Shown: positions 23,279-34,740 of the stretch, in pieces
How the letters are laid out: each line of letters opens with the position of its first letter
Numbering within the stretch: the stretch's first letter is position 1
NCBI RefSeq assembly: GCF_040954835.1
Contig: NC_090711.1
Location: 317,501 to 381,500 of the forward strand
Origin: Lepisosteus oculatus
Lineage: Eukaryota > Chordata > Actinopteri > Semionotiformes > Lepisosteidae
DNA: 64,000 nt
Direction of reading: 5' to 3'
Notes under the pieces: generated by a model
Told to the model about the DNA's origin: nothing
What the model saw: only the letters and a program-made list of their open reading frames with translations
The model's database searches: none
Translations under genes and position numbers: made by a program

Positions 23279-24145
23279 TTAGTTTGAAAATCAGCCAATT
23301 TGTCTGCTTATTTAGAGCGTCTTACTTATTTTCCTTATTTTAAATATGTAAAGAAATACAGTACCTGCTGAATATGTTTTTATTACAGTACTTTACAGTA
23401 AGATTAAACATTATAAGTCCTGTTTTGTGTGTCTATGAAAATCTGACATCTTAAATAAAACCCATCTCTCTTGAGTATTTTTTTGTTTGACAGTAAATAT
23501 TAAATATAGGGAAGGACCTGGACAGTTCATCACTTTGTCATCAGTCAGCAGTTGAGGGGAGCACAGTTTCTTGGTTAGTGGAGAAGCTGGGAAGTTCATT
23601 TTAATGATTCCCAAAGTAGTAAAGATCAGTTATGTTGAAAGAGGCTACAACATGCAAATCATAACCTGAACCTTAGGTTTCAAAGGGCCTTCTGTTTGCA
23701 TGTCTGACTTGTAATGTTTCCTTTAATATCCAGAATGACATATTAAAATCAGTTTAATCTACAACCCCACAGCCCCTTGCTTAAAGACATGTCTTCTGTC
23801 CTGTTTTAAAACTGCACAGGTATGCAGTATGTAGTTTACACCAGTGTGTTCATGTTTCACTAGTGGTCTGTAGGAGACCAGTGGGTTTCTTAATTTTCTT
23901 GAGGATTTTGAAATCCTGGATCAGGTCATCTATCAGTCTTCTCTGTTCAAGACTGAAAAGGCTCAGGTCTTTTAGTATGTAAGTGTCATGCATTTCTTTC
24001 AGGCAGAAGGCGTCTAGTTTCTATTCTCTGCAATGATCCCAGAGTAGCAACGTCTCTTCTGTAATCAATATACTAAATGAGACCTGACTGGAGCATTGTA
24101 CAATTTGAACATACTGTAACATCCCTTGATTTAAATTCTTCATTT
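23279..24145 (+). repeat. 3' flank of the 21466 receptor with a LINE-tail remnant
   Basis: The part at 23.51-23.82 kb matches the flanks behind the other two trio genes. From about 23860 to 24140 it reads like the 3' end of a LINE ('cagtcttctctgttcaagac', 'agtagcaacgtctcttctgt', 'actgtaacatcccttgattt'), a pattern common in fish genomes. Confidence 0.5.
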
Positions 24146-24479
24146 CAAATAATATATATTTATGTGTTCTAACATACGTTTTTTGCTATTTTGTAGCTTC
24201 CCACAGTGTGTAGAAGGCATAAATGACGTCAACATATACCAGTACTGAATTTTATCTCAACCTTTTTGAATTTCGTTTGCTGCTTCAACAGTGTTATCTA
24301 ACACCTGAGAAAACTGATCATTTGTTACATCAGATATTTTCCTATATTTTTCTAGTACAGCACTTGTACTGTTTTAATTATTTAAAAGCTTTATTATTAA
24401 TGTTAGCCCCCATTGCAACAATTGCGACTCACAACAGTGAGTCTTAAGGTGAATCAAGGGAGCATTCTCACCACTATTC

Positions 24480-24960
24480 ATTAGGTTAAGCTGTAGAGGT
24501 GCTGGAGAATTTGATGTTCTTAGGCACCACCATCTCCTACACCCTAAAATAGGAGGTCAACAATTCTATCATGGTCACGAGAGCTCAGCAGAGGCTGTTC
24601 TTGCTGAGACAGTTAAAGAAGTTTTCAGTGTCACAGGATGCAATGACCCCCTTATACAGATCTGTCACTGTTTTGACCTCCATCTCTGAGTGGTTTGGCA
24701 ACACTTCTTCCCAGGACAAGAAGCAGCTGTAGGAGGCCACTATATCTCTGTTCACTCACTCTACCTCTCTAGACTGAAATGCAGTGGTTTCTAGATCCTT
24801 GCTGAATCTTCCCACCCTGACCAGCCTTTGTTTGCTCTCTTCTCCTCTGGGTCATCAAGACAAGGACTGCCAGATTCTGTAACAGCACCCATCTGGAGGC
24901 TGAGATGCATATACTCTGCATTTCACCTTTTGCATAGCTTATTGTTATTCTGTCAAATCT
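24480..24960 (+). mobile_element. CR1/L2-type LINE fragment, C-terminal part of the reverse transcriptase
   Basis: Conceptual translation gives FLGTTISYTLK, a stop, then NNSIMVTRAQQRLFLLRQLK and SVTVLTSISEWFGNTSSQDK. This is the region just after the catalytic palm in fish CR1/L2-superfamily LINEs (Rex1/Babar- or L2-like). The 5' part is missing. The related block at 15.4 kb lacks it, so it arrived after those blocks were duplicated. Confidence 0.65.
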
Positions 24961-25316
24961 CACTATTTTTTATTTTGTTACTGGTGTGTGTTTTAGGATG
25001 GTATGTGAAGATGTGTGGGGTGGATTCTGTCTACTATTGGTTTTATGATGTATATTTGTATTTATTTTATGTTTTATCTGTGTGTGTTTGCTGATCTTCA
25101 TCATATCATATGATTCTCAACTCTTTATCAGCATTTTTAAACTATCTCACAATTCAACTACAGAATGGCACAACTGTCAGTGCAGCTAAATCATGCATTT
25201 AATATTGACAGATGTGGTAAATGAGTTTTCCTAGTGTAAATGCACAGTGCCCCCTGTGGTTCCTTAGAAAACAAGTCTCTAGATACTCGTTACTCTGAGT
25301 TGGCTTTGACATCTGC

Positions 25317-25410
25317 CATGACATCACAATCAATTAACCACATTGGAAGATGCTTATAAGACTTGGGTTTCACCCCACCAATATGCTCTTGAAAATATCA
25401 CCAAGAAGAG
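25317..25410 (+). promoter_or_regulatory. Predicted promoter and exon 1 of the 26666 receptor (class P1)
   Basis: Has 'catgacatcacaatcaatta' followed about 18 bases later by a TATA-like 'gcttataaga' (25352-25361), then a short exon ending at the donor GTAAGT at 25411. The acceptor is AG at 26647-26648, giving an intron of about 1.24 kb. Motif order and spacing match the promoter of the 11964 gene. Confidence 0.6.
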
Positions 25411-26665
25411 GTAAGTGATCTCTTGCTATTTTCTCTCTGTGTGCAAAACATACAGGAAGACTTCACATGAGAGAGACATCACATGTTCAGACACTGAATG
25501 GCAAGATATATTTTACTGAGCTGAAATTTTTTGTATTTTATTTAGTCAAATATATTTGTATATATATATTTTTAAATAATGTGTGATTAAGGCAAAAAAT
25601 AATTATCTAAAAAATCACAATAAAAATGACCATTAACACACATTTCAATACATTATTGGAAAAAATGTATTTCAATAGTTTAAGGATAGAGACAGAAAAA
25701 TATCAAAGAGTATTACAAAGATCAGCCTTATTACATTGGCCAGTTCTAGCCAATAATCAACAAAAAAAATACTTCATTTAAAAACCTACAGTTTTAAATA
25801 TAATTCAACTAAATATAATTAAATATAATTCCTTTTATAGTTCAATATCTACAATACACAGAGACTGAACAAAAGTAAATAGACTTATGCAAACTTGAAA
25901 AGGTGACACTTTATACTGGTTTAGACTTTTTCTATTTGCTCCAACATGTGACGGTTGTGTCAGGCAGTAATTCCCTCATACTCTGTGCAGAGAAAACTGC
26001 CGCATAGGTCCTGGCAGAGTAAGTGGAGGGAAGGGGTTTGCTGGGACAATTTTGCCCAGCTGTTATCTTGTCCACAAAAGTTATACCCAGATTACAATGG
26101 AGTTAATGACAGAGTTAAACAAGGGCTTTTCCCAGATGTGTTCATCAGCACTGTATGGAAAGGAATGTACAGAGACAAGCAGAGGTTAAATCTATGCAGG
26201 AAAGGAAAGAAGAAGAGGAAGAAGCACAGTATTTCCAGAACTGAGCATCTTTGTATAAAATACAGTATCAGGATATTTTTCTGTGATGCTAGTGTACAGT
26301 ATATGCTATTAGACAAGATAACACCTGCACTTTATTAGAGTTACACTACTTGAACAACGAACACTCTCAGTCACTGATATTGATGTATTCCTAGAAGGAG
26401 AAAATCCTGCTGCCATCCTACAGGTTTTGATTTGTTGCTTTAGTACATTTTATTTTCTGAGTGAACAGCTGATCATCTGGTTGTGTCTCTAACCTGTTGC
26501 CTTCACACCTGTAGTCCCTGCTGCTGAAGTCTGGCTTGGAATGTGTGAGGCAGTAGAGCTGAGCTCGGGCACACACTGCCCTTCACAGTGGTAATTACAC
26601 GTGATTTGCTTTTAAAGGGCCTTGCATTTTTCCTTCTCGGTTTTCCAGACGAGCGGACCGATGCC

Positions 26666-27631
26666 ATGAACTCCACGCTCAGCCCCCTTGACTCCTCCTT
26701 TATCTCCCAAGCGCCCGTGAAGGACACGTTCGCAGCCGCGCTGGTAAAGAACGTGGTCGCGGTGCTGGTGTGGCTGACCCTGAGCCTGACGAACGGCACC
26801 ATGGTGCACACCTTCCTGAGGCACCCCCTCTTCTCCGAAGACCCCCGCTACATCCTCTTCATCTCCATGGTCGTCAATGACGCCATTCAGCTGACGCTGC
26901 TGACCGCGCTGTACGTCGTCAGTTACGTCTTCTACAAAGTCCAGGCATCCGGCTGCTGCGTCCTGGTCATGTGCGCCGTGCTGACCACCAGGAACACCCC
27001 ACTGATCCTGGCTGGCATGGCCATCGAGCGCTACGTCGCCATCTGCCACGCGCTGCACTACCAGCACATCTGCACCCTCCGCCGGACGCTCCTCCTGCTG
27101 GGACTCGTGCTGCTGCTCGGGGCTGCGCCGCCACTCTCCGACCTGCTCATCACCCTGGCGGTGGAGCGGCCCGACTTCTTCCTCTCCTGGATCTTCTGCG
27201 ACCACTCCCTGCTCTTCAGGGACCCGCGCATATATTACAAAAACTGTGCCTTCGACGCCACCTACTTCTCCTTCGTGTTCCTCACCCTGGTGTACACGTA
27301 TGTCAGGATCGTGCTGGCGGCCAGGGCTGCCTCCACAGACCGGGCGTCGGCGAGGAAGGCCCGGAACACCGTCCTGCTGCACGGCCTGCAGCTCCTGCTC
27401 TGCATGCTCACCTTCGTCATGCCCTCCATGCAGGCATTCCTGCTGCTGCTTTTCCCTGGAAAGATCCTGGAAATTCGCTATGTCAACTTCCTGCTGGTGT
27501 ACATCATTCCCAGGTTTCTGAGCCCCATGATCTACGGGTTTAGGGACGAACGGTTCAGGAAATACTGGAGCAGGTGCTTCACCTGCAGCATCGGGAAGAT
27601 AAAGACAGAGAACAAACGTTCTCATCAATGA
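26666..27631 (+). CDS. Odorant receptor, OR131-2-like, GC-rich divergent member
   Basis: An intact 321-residue receptor: NST at 2-4, NGT in TM1, RYILFISM at 61-68, CC at 97-98 and C178, MAIERY with ERY at 121-123, KARNTVLLHG before TM6, and LSPMIYGFRDERFRKYW as the TM7 end. The start follows the acceptor 'cggttttccag'. Unlike its neighbours, the coding region is strongly GC-rich, with most third positions G or C. The usual HPLRHSQICTVRRTY reads HALHYQHICTLRRT, so a normally fixed part of the second inner loop has changed. The frame is otherwise sound and I see no stop. A poly(A) signal AATAAA lies at 27678. It may have a changed G-protein contact or simply be a fast-evolving member. Confidence 0.9.
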   Translation: MNSTLSPLDSSFISQAPVKDTFAAALVKNVVAVLVWLTLSLTNGTMVHTFLRHPLFSEDPRYILFISMVVNDAIQLTLLTALYVVSYVFYKVQASGCCVLVMCAVLTTRNTPLILAGMAIERYVAICHALHYQHICTLRRTLLLLGLVLLLGAAPPLSDLLITLAVERPDFFLSWIFCDHSLLFRDPRIYYKNCAFDATYFSFVFLTLVYTYVRIVLAARAASTDRASARKARNTVLLHGLQLLLCMLTFVMPSMQAFLLLLFPGKILEIRYVNFLLVYIIPRFLSPMIYGFRDERFRKYWSRCFTCSIGKIKTENKRSHQ

Positions 27632-28510
27632 CTCCTCACAGACATGATATCTGAATGAAATAGTTCAGCTCCCAGTCAATAAACACTTAAAAAACATTGG
27701 TAGACAGCATTGCTCTCAAGTACTATTAATTTAGTCTCTAACATTCTTTGACATACCATTGTAAAAAAATAAAAATGTACATATTTTATTATTCAAAAAA
27801 CCTCCGGCTGTATCCTTCCCTTCATTAATTGTTGCTCCGAATGTGTATTTCCTGGAAATGTTTTATGTCTGTAGGAAGTAAAACTGGTCAGTTTTTAGCA
27901 TGTGCTCTCAGAATGGGATACAAACAAACCTCTTTTGCCCTTCGGGAGGTTTTCAATCAACAGTGGAAACTGGAAACCCTCCTACATTTAACTAGTATTG
28001 CAGCTATTGAAGAAAACAAGTCTAAATCACATTTTCAGAGGCACAGATTCTTGTACCTGCAACCAAATACTTTACAAAATAAATTATTATTTTTTTCCTT
28101 CAGCAAGTGAGGGTGTACTAAGCAGTTACCAGGTTCTGTGATTTGTGAATTTCACACCAGTGTCTTTAACAGATTGTGACAGAAAGCCAGTCAGTGGTCC
28201 GTGCAGATGTGCTGTTCTGTGTATCTTCTGTCACCTCCTGTTCCTTCTTGCTTGCTTAGCGACCTGCCCTGTTCTGGCTGTTAATCCATAACTCATCATT
28301 CTCTGTTTTCCTTCCATTTGTATTAATTAAAACATCACAATAAAAAAGAAAGTAGGACATGACAGAAATGAACCAGAATTCAATGTAGTAATTAATTTTA
28401 AAAAATGGTTAAATGTAAATAGTATAATATGTCTGTAAAGCCTTTAAATAAACTGTAAATATAAGAAGTAAACCTAAGTAACATTTATCATTACATTTAT
28501 TTTTTATATA
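27632..28510 (+). other. 3' flank of the 26666 receptor, related to 16.0-16.6 kb
   Basis: From about 27.89 kb the sequence is related to 15.97-16.64 kb and, in its last part, to 20.03-20.25 kb. No gene. Confidence 0.5.
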
Positions 28511-29110
28511 TTTAATTTTATTATACAATATATTACATAATATATACACATAATTTACTATATTTACACTGAATATGAATGTAATATTGGGAAATATTAG
28601 TTTTTATTATAGTTTTTTATTTATTAAAAATATTTTAATTTATTGGAAAAATATATTTTTCAGTACATTAGCAAATCGCTACATCACTCAATCAATCCTC
28701 CTGTCACCTCTCACCCTTAATCAACAAGACCAACTGATATTAACCAACTGTATTTAAAACATTGGAAACATACAGAACAGGGGGTCCCCCCAAAAAAAAA
28801 CCTACACTGCAACCATACTGTATTCACCACGTCTCCACACACAACAGAACCAGATCAACTCGTTCAGCTCTTCCAGTCCAATACCTTCATTCGTGTTGTC
28901 CTCTTCACACTTTGAGCTTTTCATTTACCTCCTTTCACTCTTTTTCCCCGTTCCCTTTCTCTCTTCCTTTCCTCCCTTCTTCTTTTCTTCTTACCCTCTC
29001 TCTACCTCCTTTCCTACCCGTCTGTAGAGAAAACTGCAATTATAAACACTTTCTTATTGAAGTGGCCCTTTGTAAATAACAAAAGAGGAGCCAGATTTGA
29101 CCAAATATTT
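28511..29110. other. AT-rich stretch and pyrimidine tract, no gene
   Basis: 28.5-28.7 kb is extremely AT-rich. 28.92-29.03 kb is an almost pure C/T run on the + strand. The short open frame here (about 100 codons) is a by-product of that composition. Confidence 0.6.
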
Positions 29111-29119
29111 CTTTTGTTG

Positions 29120-29260
29120 TCACAAAAAATAAAAGCGAGGGGAAACAAGAAGCCAGGAAAAAGGACAAGAGAGACCAGAAGCCAGGGCAGCCAGAAAAAC
29201 AAAAGCCAGGAAAGAAGGAAAGGGAGAAAGGAACAGAAGCCAGGGTGGCCAGGAGACCGC
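29120..29260 (+). repeat. Purine-rich degenerate tandem repeat (agaagccagg units)
   Basis: The motif 'agaagccagg' or close variants recur five or six times at uneven spacing in a purine-rich context. Together with the pyrimidine tract to its left it makes a strand-asymmetric region. Confidence 0.6.
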
Positions 29261-29289
29261 TCACGGGTTCCAGTACAGACTCGGCATTC

Positions 29290-29610
29290 TGTCACGGAAG
29301 CTGGGGGCTAGCCGTGGAGAGAGACCAGCGAGACAGGAGGACCCTCTGTGTAGCTGCAGGAACGGAGCAAACGAGAGGGTTCGGTCCGGGCTGATGGTAT
29401 CGGGTGGAGTCGGGGACGAGACACAAGCCCTCAGTTAGCAGACGTGGGGCGACCTGGTGAGGTGAGCCTCTCGACAACCGATCCCAATGCGGAGCGAGGA
29501 GGAGAGGGAGACCCAGAAATATAAAGCCCCAGACAACAAGACACACCGGAAGAATGAGTAAAGCACAGGGAAACTGGGAGCAGGACCGAACAGTTATGGA
29601 GGGCGTGACA
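29290..29610 (-). mobile_element. LTR-like segment, minus strand
   Basis: About 320 GC-rich bases bounded by 'tgtcacgg' and 'ggcgtgaca'. Read on the minus strand it starts TGTCACGCCCTCC and ends CCGTGACA, as a retrotransposon LTR would. No second LTR, target duplication or coding part is seen, so this is tentative. The purine-rich repeat next to it could be internal sequence of the same element. Confidence 0.3.
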
Positions 29611-30164
29611 GTTATTAAGAACAACAACAGAAATAGCCAAATCTCCTATAGCCCTCAAATTATTTATATAATTAATAGTAAACATGTGCGAATGGTAATA
29701 AATTAAAGCCATTTCCATCCACCAGGATTCCTGTGTATCCTGGGTATCCAAAGTCAGCAGTTTGTAAAACTGAATAGACTAGTAATATAAGTGGAAGTTA
29801 GGGGGAACCACACTCCAATTCTCCTGGTTTCAGCAAGATTGAATTTTTAATTATTTGTTTCTTTACACCACTTGGAACTTAGAAATCAATCTGTCTAAAA
29901 TTCCAAAGATGAAGAACAATAGCAAGGAAGCTACTGATAAAGATAAATCAGTTTTAGAAGGACATTCATAGGAAAGATGATGAAGTGGACAGTGGTGAAG
30001 AGTTAAATTCCTCAAGCTTAGCTTTGATTTTATTAATCATTCATCAATAAATATCTTTAAAAAGTGAACATTTAAATCCAGCTGTAATCCAAGCAAAAGT
30101 AAGAGTATTTGTCAAGGATGATTTTACGAAAGAAGCATTTGATTTATCAGAATTAATCGTGATT
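29611..30164. other. Non-coding, nothing recognised
   Basis: AT-rich. No supported feature. Confidence 0.5.
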
Positions 30165-30818
30165 TCAGTGTTGTTGTGTTTCTCAGTAACAGGTAGTGTG
30201 GAGAGGAGCGATGATCCTGAGCAGCTGTTCCTGTCAGGTCGGCTCTCTCCTCTGCAAACAGTACCATCACTCTCCTAACGTGCAGCTTTGGAAATCTGAA
30301 GAACAGGATTCCAGTCCTGAAAAGTATTTTTGGACATAAGAAAGGAAAATCAACCATTAGACATTTATTTACATTGAACAGAGAAGCCTGTGTAACAACA
30401 AAACTGTCAATAACAGTTCCTCTGTGCAGCTCTGCTCTGACTCATTATGAAGAGCTCAGCAACACCTCTTGTCTTCCTCTGTCACAGGCTGCACTGCGCC
30501 AGCTTGTCTCCACAGACGTGTAGAAAATGTCATAGTGCCTGGTCTCTGTGTGCCCATCTAACTGTGCAACTAATTATTAGCAACAACCACCAAAATCTGT
30601 TTGAAAGTCTTAAGGGTGCCGAATACTCAGATTGCCATTCCAGCCTGATCAATTATCTGTCTCATGATCCACTCCGGCCTCATTAACCTTTTGCTCATCC
30701 CAGAGCTCCCCTGTGACATTCTGGTCATAGATGACATCACAGCGCAGGGGAGCAGCAGCAGAGAAACCCTTGATATAATCCAGCTCCCCTGCCCCTCTGT
30801 CAGAGCAGCCTGCGGGAG
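30165..30818 (+). promoter_or_regulatory. Predicted promoter and exon 1 of the 31301 receptor (class P2, copy 3)
   Basis: Nearly identical to the modules before the 17725 and 21466 genes, although this gene belongs to subfamily B. It keeps 'ctaattattag', 'gatcaattatc', 'catcccagagctccc', 'gatgacatcacagc' and 'gatataat' (30772-30779). The donor is GTGAGG at 30819. A short piece that contains 'cattcactggta' in the other copies is missing. The acceptor is AG at 31280-31281. Confidence 0.6.
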
Positions 30819-31300
30819 GTGAGGACCAGGAGTGAGTGTGAGTCTGGCAACGGCTGGGAAATGGGCTTAAGACAGGCAATAGCGCTATAAGAGCATGATT
30901 TGTGCAATTTCTCAAATGTTCTGATTATATACAATGACACTGTCTCCTGTCCTCTGTAGCTTTCCAGGGAAAATCATGGTCTTTTCACACACTAAAGTAG
31001 TCTTCCTTCAGACAGGAGACATGAAAAGCCAAGTTTCACAACTCTGCTTTCTAATTGCACCACATGAATTGTGTGCTGTGTGTGGTTTTATGTCTGTGCA
31101 GTAATTGTAGTTACACATGAATAGTATTTGGTGAATAATCTTGTTGCTCCTCTGGCCTTCCAGTGTTGTGTCAGGAGCTCCAAGGCAAAAGTAAAAAGAC
31201 ATTTTTGTACATTGCAACTCAATAAAGCTTTTATGACATGAATCATTAAATATTACACTAATTCCTTTTATTTTTGTACAGATCCAGCAAAGCTGACAAA

Positions 31301-32281
31301 ATGAATACTTCTGGAGACGTTGGGGGCATTGATGTAGCTTATTTTAAAAATTACATTCCTATGCAGCCAAATGCCATTGCTAAAGCTACTGTCACTATTG
31401 CAATGTATATAGTCACAAACATCATGAATGGAATGCTGATATTTACATATTTTAGGCATTCTATATTTTATGAGAATTCCCGTTATGTGCTCTTTGTTCA
31501 TTTGGTTATTAATGATGTGTTTGAGCTGAGCGTAGCATTGACTTTGCACATTTGGAATGAGGTGAAGACCTTCATGCTTGTGCCTGTTTGCTATGCCTTG
31601 GTCATTTTCGCATGCAACACCACTCTGAACACTCCTTTAAACCTGGCTGTGATGTGTCTGGAGCGATACATCGCTATCTGCTACCCCCTGCGCCACTCCC
31701 AGATCTGCAGTCTGCAGAGGACCTACATCGCCATCGGAGTTATCTGGTTCATTGGTTTTATTCCCCCGATCACAGACCTCTTTATAGTCCTGGCAGTAGA
31801 GCAGACCAGTTTCTTCAGTACATCCATTTACTGCCTCCGTGAGACTTTATTGAGGCTTTCCTATCAATTTGACAAAAGACTGTATCTAAAGATCTTGTAT
31901 TTTTCAGTGGTGTGGCTGGTCATAGTGTGCACCTATCTGCGGATCATGTTCGCAGCCAGGTCGGCCAGCTCCTCTGAGAAGACCTCTGCTAAAAAGGCCC
32001 GAAACACCATCCTGCTCCACGGGCTCCAGCTCCTGCTGGCCATGCTGACCTTCATCGCTCCCTTCACTGATAATTTCTTCTTAAGTCTGCCTCCAGAAAT
32101 GCTCCTGGATCTTCACTATACTCGATATTTCTTAGTTTACATAATTCCCAGAACATTAAGCCCTGTTATCTATGGGCTGAGAGATGAGAACTTCAGGAAG
32201 CACCTGAAAGGTCACTTACCTTGCTTTCAAAACCCAGTAGCACCCAGTAAAGCGTCACATAATCACAGCTTGGGGAAATAA
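31301..32281 (+). CDS. Odorant receptor, OR131-2-like (subfamily B, pair 1 first)
   Basis: An intact 326-residue seven-segment receptor of the second subfamily. Marks: NTS at 2-4; NGMLIFTYF in TM1; RYVLFVHLVINDVFELS at 61-77; C97 and C178; CLERY with ERY at 121-123, then YPLRHSQICSLQRTY; SSSEKTSAKKARNTILLHG before TM6; LSPVIYGLRDENFRKHL at the end of TM7. The start is 20 bases after the acceptor 'ttttgtacag'. An earlier in-frame start at 31274 would cross that acceptor and is not used here. The closest relative is the 42152 gene. The 3' part from TM5 to TM6 is almost base-for-base the same in all four subfamily B genes. Confidence 0.93.
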   Translation: MNTSGDVGGIDVAYFKNYIPMQPNAIAKATVTIAMYIVTNIMNGMLIFTYFRHSIFYENSRYVLFVHLVINDVFELSVALTLHIWNEVKTFMLVPVCYALVIFACNTTLNTPLNLAVMCLERYIAICYPLRHSQICSLQRTYIAIGVIWFIGFIPPITDLFIVLAVEQTSFFSTSIYCLRETLLRLSYQFDKRLYLKILYFSVVWLVIVCTYLRIMFAARSASSSEKTSAKKARNTILLHGLQLLLAMLTFIAPFTDNFFLSLPPEMLLDLHYTRYFLVYIIPRTLSPVIYGLRDENFRKHLKGHLPCFQNPVAPSKASHNHSLGK

Positions 32282-33000
32282 ACTTTTTTTTGTGGTGTTG
32301 GGTCTTCGAGTTGCTGGTTGTAGGTAGAGAATCCAAAACAAATGAGTACTGAAATTAGTAACATTAGTTACGAATTAATATAATTAATAAACATTGATTT
32401 TCAGTACTTGGTTTATTTACAGTAAAAATGAAAAGGGAATTATTGTAATTTTGAATTCCAATATGTTTTGTAATAAATGAATTCCAGTATATATGTACTT
32501 ATCTGACTTTATTGTGCCGAAAAGTTGACAGATTGGAATAAATGTAGTGCTTTCTGCTCAGATTTAATTCCAGCAGACATTACCTCATAATTATGGCTAT
32601 GTAGCCATTTGAAAATAAAATGTCACAGATATAAAACTGAGTTATTTGAATATGTTAGAGAACGGCTCTTTTATTTTTGACAGACTTTAATAAACTGGTC
32701 TCACACTCTTTTGGTATGAGGGTTACAATTTTGGATTCAAAAACATTTATACACAATTACATCAATACGTGATTGATCATTAGTGATCATCTCCATCCTG
32801 GTAATTTCTAATATGCTATATTAAATATATACTTTATATAGAAAGTTAATTTAATTAAGAATTTCCAAATTCATCTTCATGTATTATTATCTAGAAATAC
32901 TTTTATTTGCTAGAAAATGTTTCTGCTACTTCGTGTGATATAAAAAGAAATGAAATAACACAAATAAAAGAATAATAAATAATAAGCTTTAGCCTTAAAT
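32282..33000 (+). repeat. Duplicated 3' flank of pair 1, copy 1
   Basis: Related to 43133-43930 behind the 42152 gene: matching pieces include 'aaaatgtcacagatataaaa', 'taattacatcaatacgtgat' and 'agctttagcct'. The match breaks at the LINE and resumes at about 34742. Confidence 0.65.
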
Positions 33001-33002
33001 GG

Positions 33003-34740
33003 CTAAATTAAGCTACAAGGGCTGCAGCCAGGAGATTGACACGAACAACGCATCCCTGCCTGACGAGCTGAACCATTTCTATGCCCGCTTTGATGCTCTG
33101 TACACGGGCAATGCTGAGAAGACCCCAAGTGTGCAGGGCGAGTTTGTTCTGAAACTCTCAGAGTAGGACGTGCAGAAGACTCTGAGCAGGGTGAAAATCC
33201 GTAAGGCTGCAGGGCCTGATGGGATACCACCTTGCATTCTGAAGACATGTGCAGCCCAGCTGACCACAGTGTTTACGGACATCTTTAACTCCTCCTTGTC
33301 ACAGTCCATGGTCCCCACCTGCTTTAAAAAAACACTATTGTTCCAAAAAGGCAAAAGTGACATGCCTGAATGATTACCGCCCAGTAGCATTAACATCTGT
33401 GGTGATGAAATGCCTGGAGAAGCTGGTGTTGTCACACATCAACTCCTCCATCACAGAGTCCCTGGACCTCTCGCAGTTCGCCTACCAGAACAACAGATCA
33501 GTGGATGATGCTGTCTCCCAGGCTCTGCATACAGCCTTGGAACATCTGGACACTAAGGACTCGTATGTGAGAATGCTGTTTGTGGACTTCAGTTCAGCAT
33601 TCAATTCCATCATACCCATTCAACTGGTGACAAAGCTCAGGGGATTAGGTCTGTGCAACTCTGTCTGCAACTGGCTGCTGGACTTTCTTATCGAGAGACC
33701 ACAGGTGGTGCGGATAGGCAATAAAACATCAACACCACTCACCCTGAGCACTGGAACCCCACAAGGCTGCTGTCTGAGTCCAAGGTTGTACTCCCTATTT
33801 ACTCACCACTGCACAGCAAGACACAGCAACAACCGCATCATTAAGTTTGCAGATGACACCAGTATAATAGGACTGATCAGTGGTGATGACAAGTCCACTT
33901 ACAGGGATGAAGTCGTACAGCTGCTTAGGTGGTGTCATAGCAATAACCTGGACTTGAACGTGAAGAAAACGAAAGAGCTAATAGTGGACTTTTGGAGACA
34001 CAGGCCACACACTCACAGCCCACTCAGTATTGATGGAACGGAAGTGGAAACAGTCACCAGCTTTAGGTTTTTGGGAATTCACATCTCTAAAGATCTAACC
34101 TGGACTGTGAACACTGACTCTATCATGAAGAAGGCTCAGCAGCGCCTTTATTTCTTGAGGTGCCTCAAGTGATGGGGGATGCCAATACATGTGTTGGTGA
34201 ACTTCTACCGCTGCACCATCGAGAGCGTCCTCACCAATGGGATCACCGTGTGGTATGGCAACACCTCTTCGCGAGAAAGAAAGGCACTGCAGAGAATAGT
34301 CAATATGGCCCAGAAGATCATCTGCTGTGGTCTCACCAAGATTAAACAGCTCTATGAGGACCGCTGCCATGGTAGAATTCTGTCCATCACAGAGGACAGT
34401 CACTACCTCGGGCATGATCTCTTCACCCCACTGCCCTCAGGCAAGAGATATAAGAGCATACGGACACTTACCACTAGATTCTTCAATAGCTTCTATCCAC
34501 AAGCAGTGAGACTGGCGAACACATTTAGCCATCCCCCTCGGACCACACCTACACCATCACCATCTACCTCATTATGATTTCTTATTTATTGCACATCTCC
34601 AGTCATTGTTTACACGTCTGTATTGTTTACATTCAAACTGTCTACATGTTTACTTGTACATTGTCTACTGTTTGTTTGTATATTGTCTTGATGCACTGTT
34701 TGCACTTTGTTTTGTTTTTTACAAAGTTCAAGTTCAGTTT
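33003..34740 (+). mobile_element. CR1/L2-superfamily LINE, 5'-truncated, dead
   Basis: Encodes the reverse transcriptase of a fish non-LTR element (Rex1/Babar- or L2-like). KIRKAAGPDGIPPCILKT opens the domain (33191), then [31 protein letters not shown] with the first catalytic aspartate, [14 protein letters not shown] as the second catalytic site, [14 protein letters not shown], and a C-terminal part to about 34577 ending in FNSFYPQAVRLAN. The endonuclease is missing. The frame shifts near 33350, has a stop at about 33165 and another at 34172, and the palm lacks a few residues before the FADD. The 3' tail runs to about 34740. The matching flank at 43.92 kb is an empty site, which places the insertion after the duplication of pair 1. 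Confidence 0.85.

Noticed and set aside
26971-27543. A 190-codon + strand frame inside the 26666 receptor in another frame
   Set aside because: It is a composition effect of the same GC-rich gene. The Pro, His and Ala rich product has no recognisable domain.
26612-27628. A 338-codon open frame on the minus strand opposite the 26666 receptor
   Set aside because: It mirrors the receptor exactly and exists because the GC-rich third positions leave few stops on the other strand. The peptide is Gln, Glu, Val and Gly rich with no domain.
28762-29079. A 105-codon frame over the pyrimidine tract
   Set aside because: The Ser, Pro, Leu and Phe rich peptide is what a C/T run encodes. No gene evidence.
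33357-34172. The 271-codon frame as a host gene
   Set aside because: It is the reverse transcriptase palm of a dead LINE, with matching frames on both sides.
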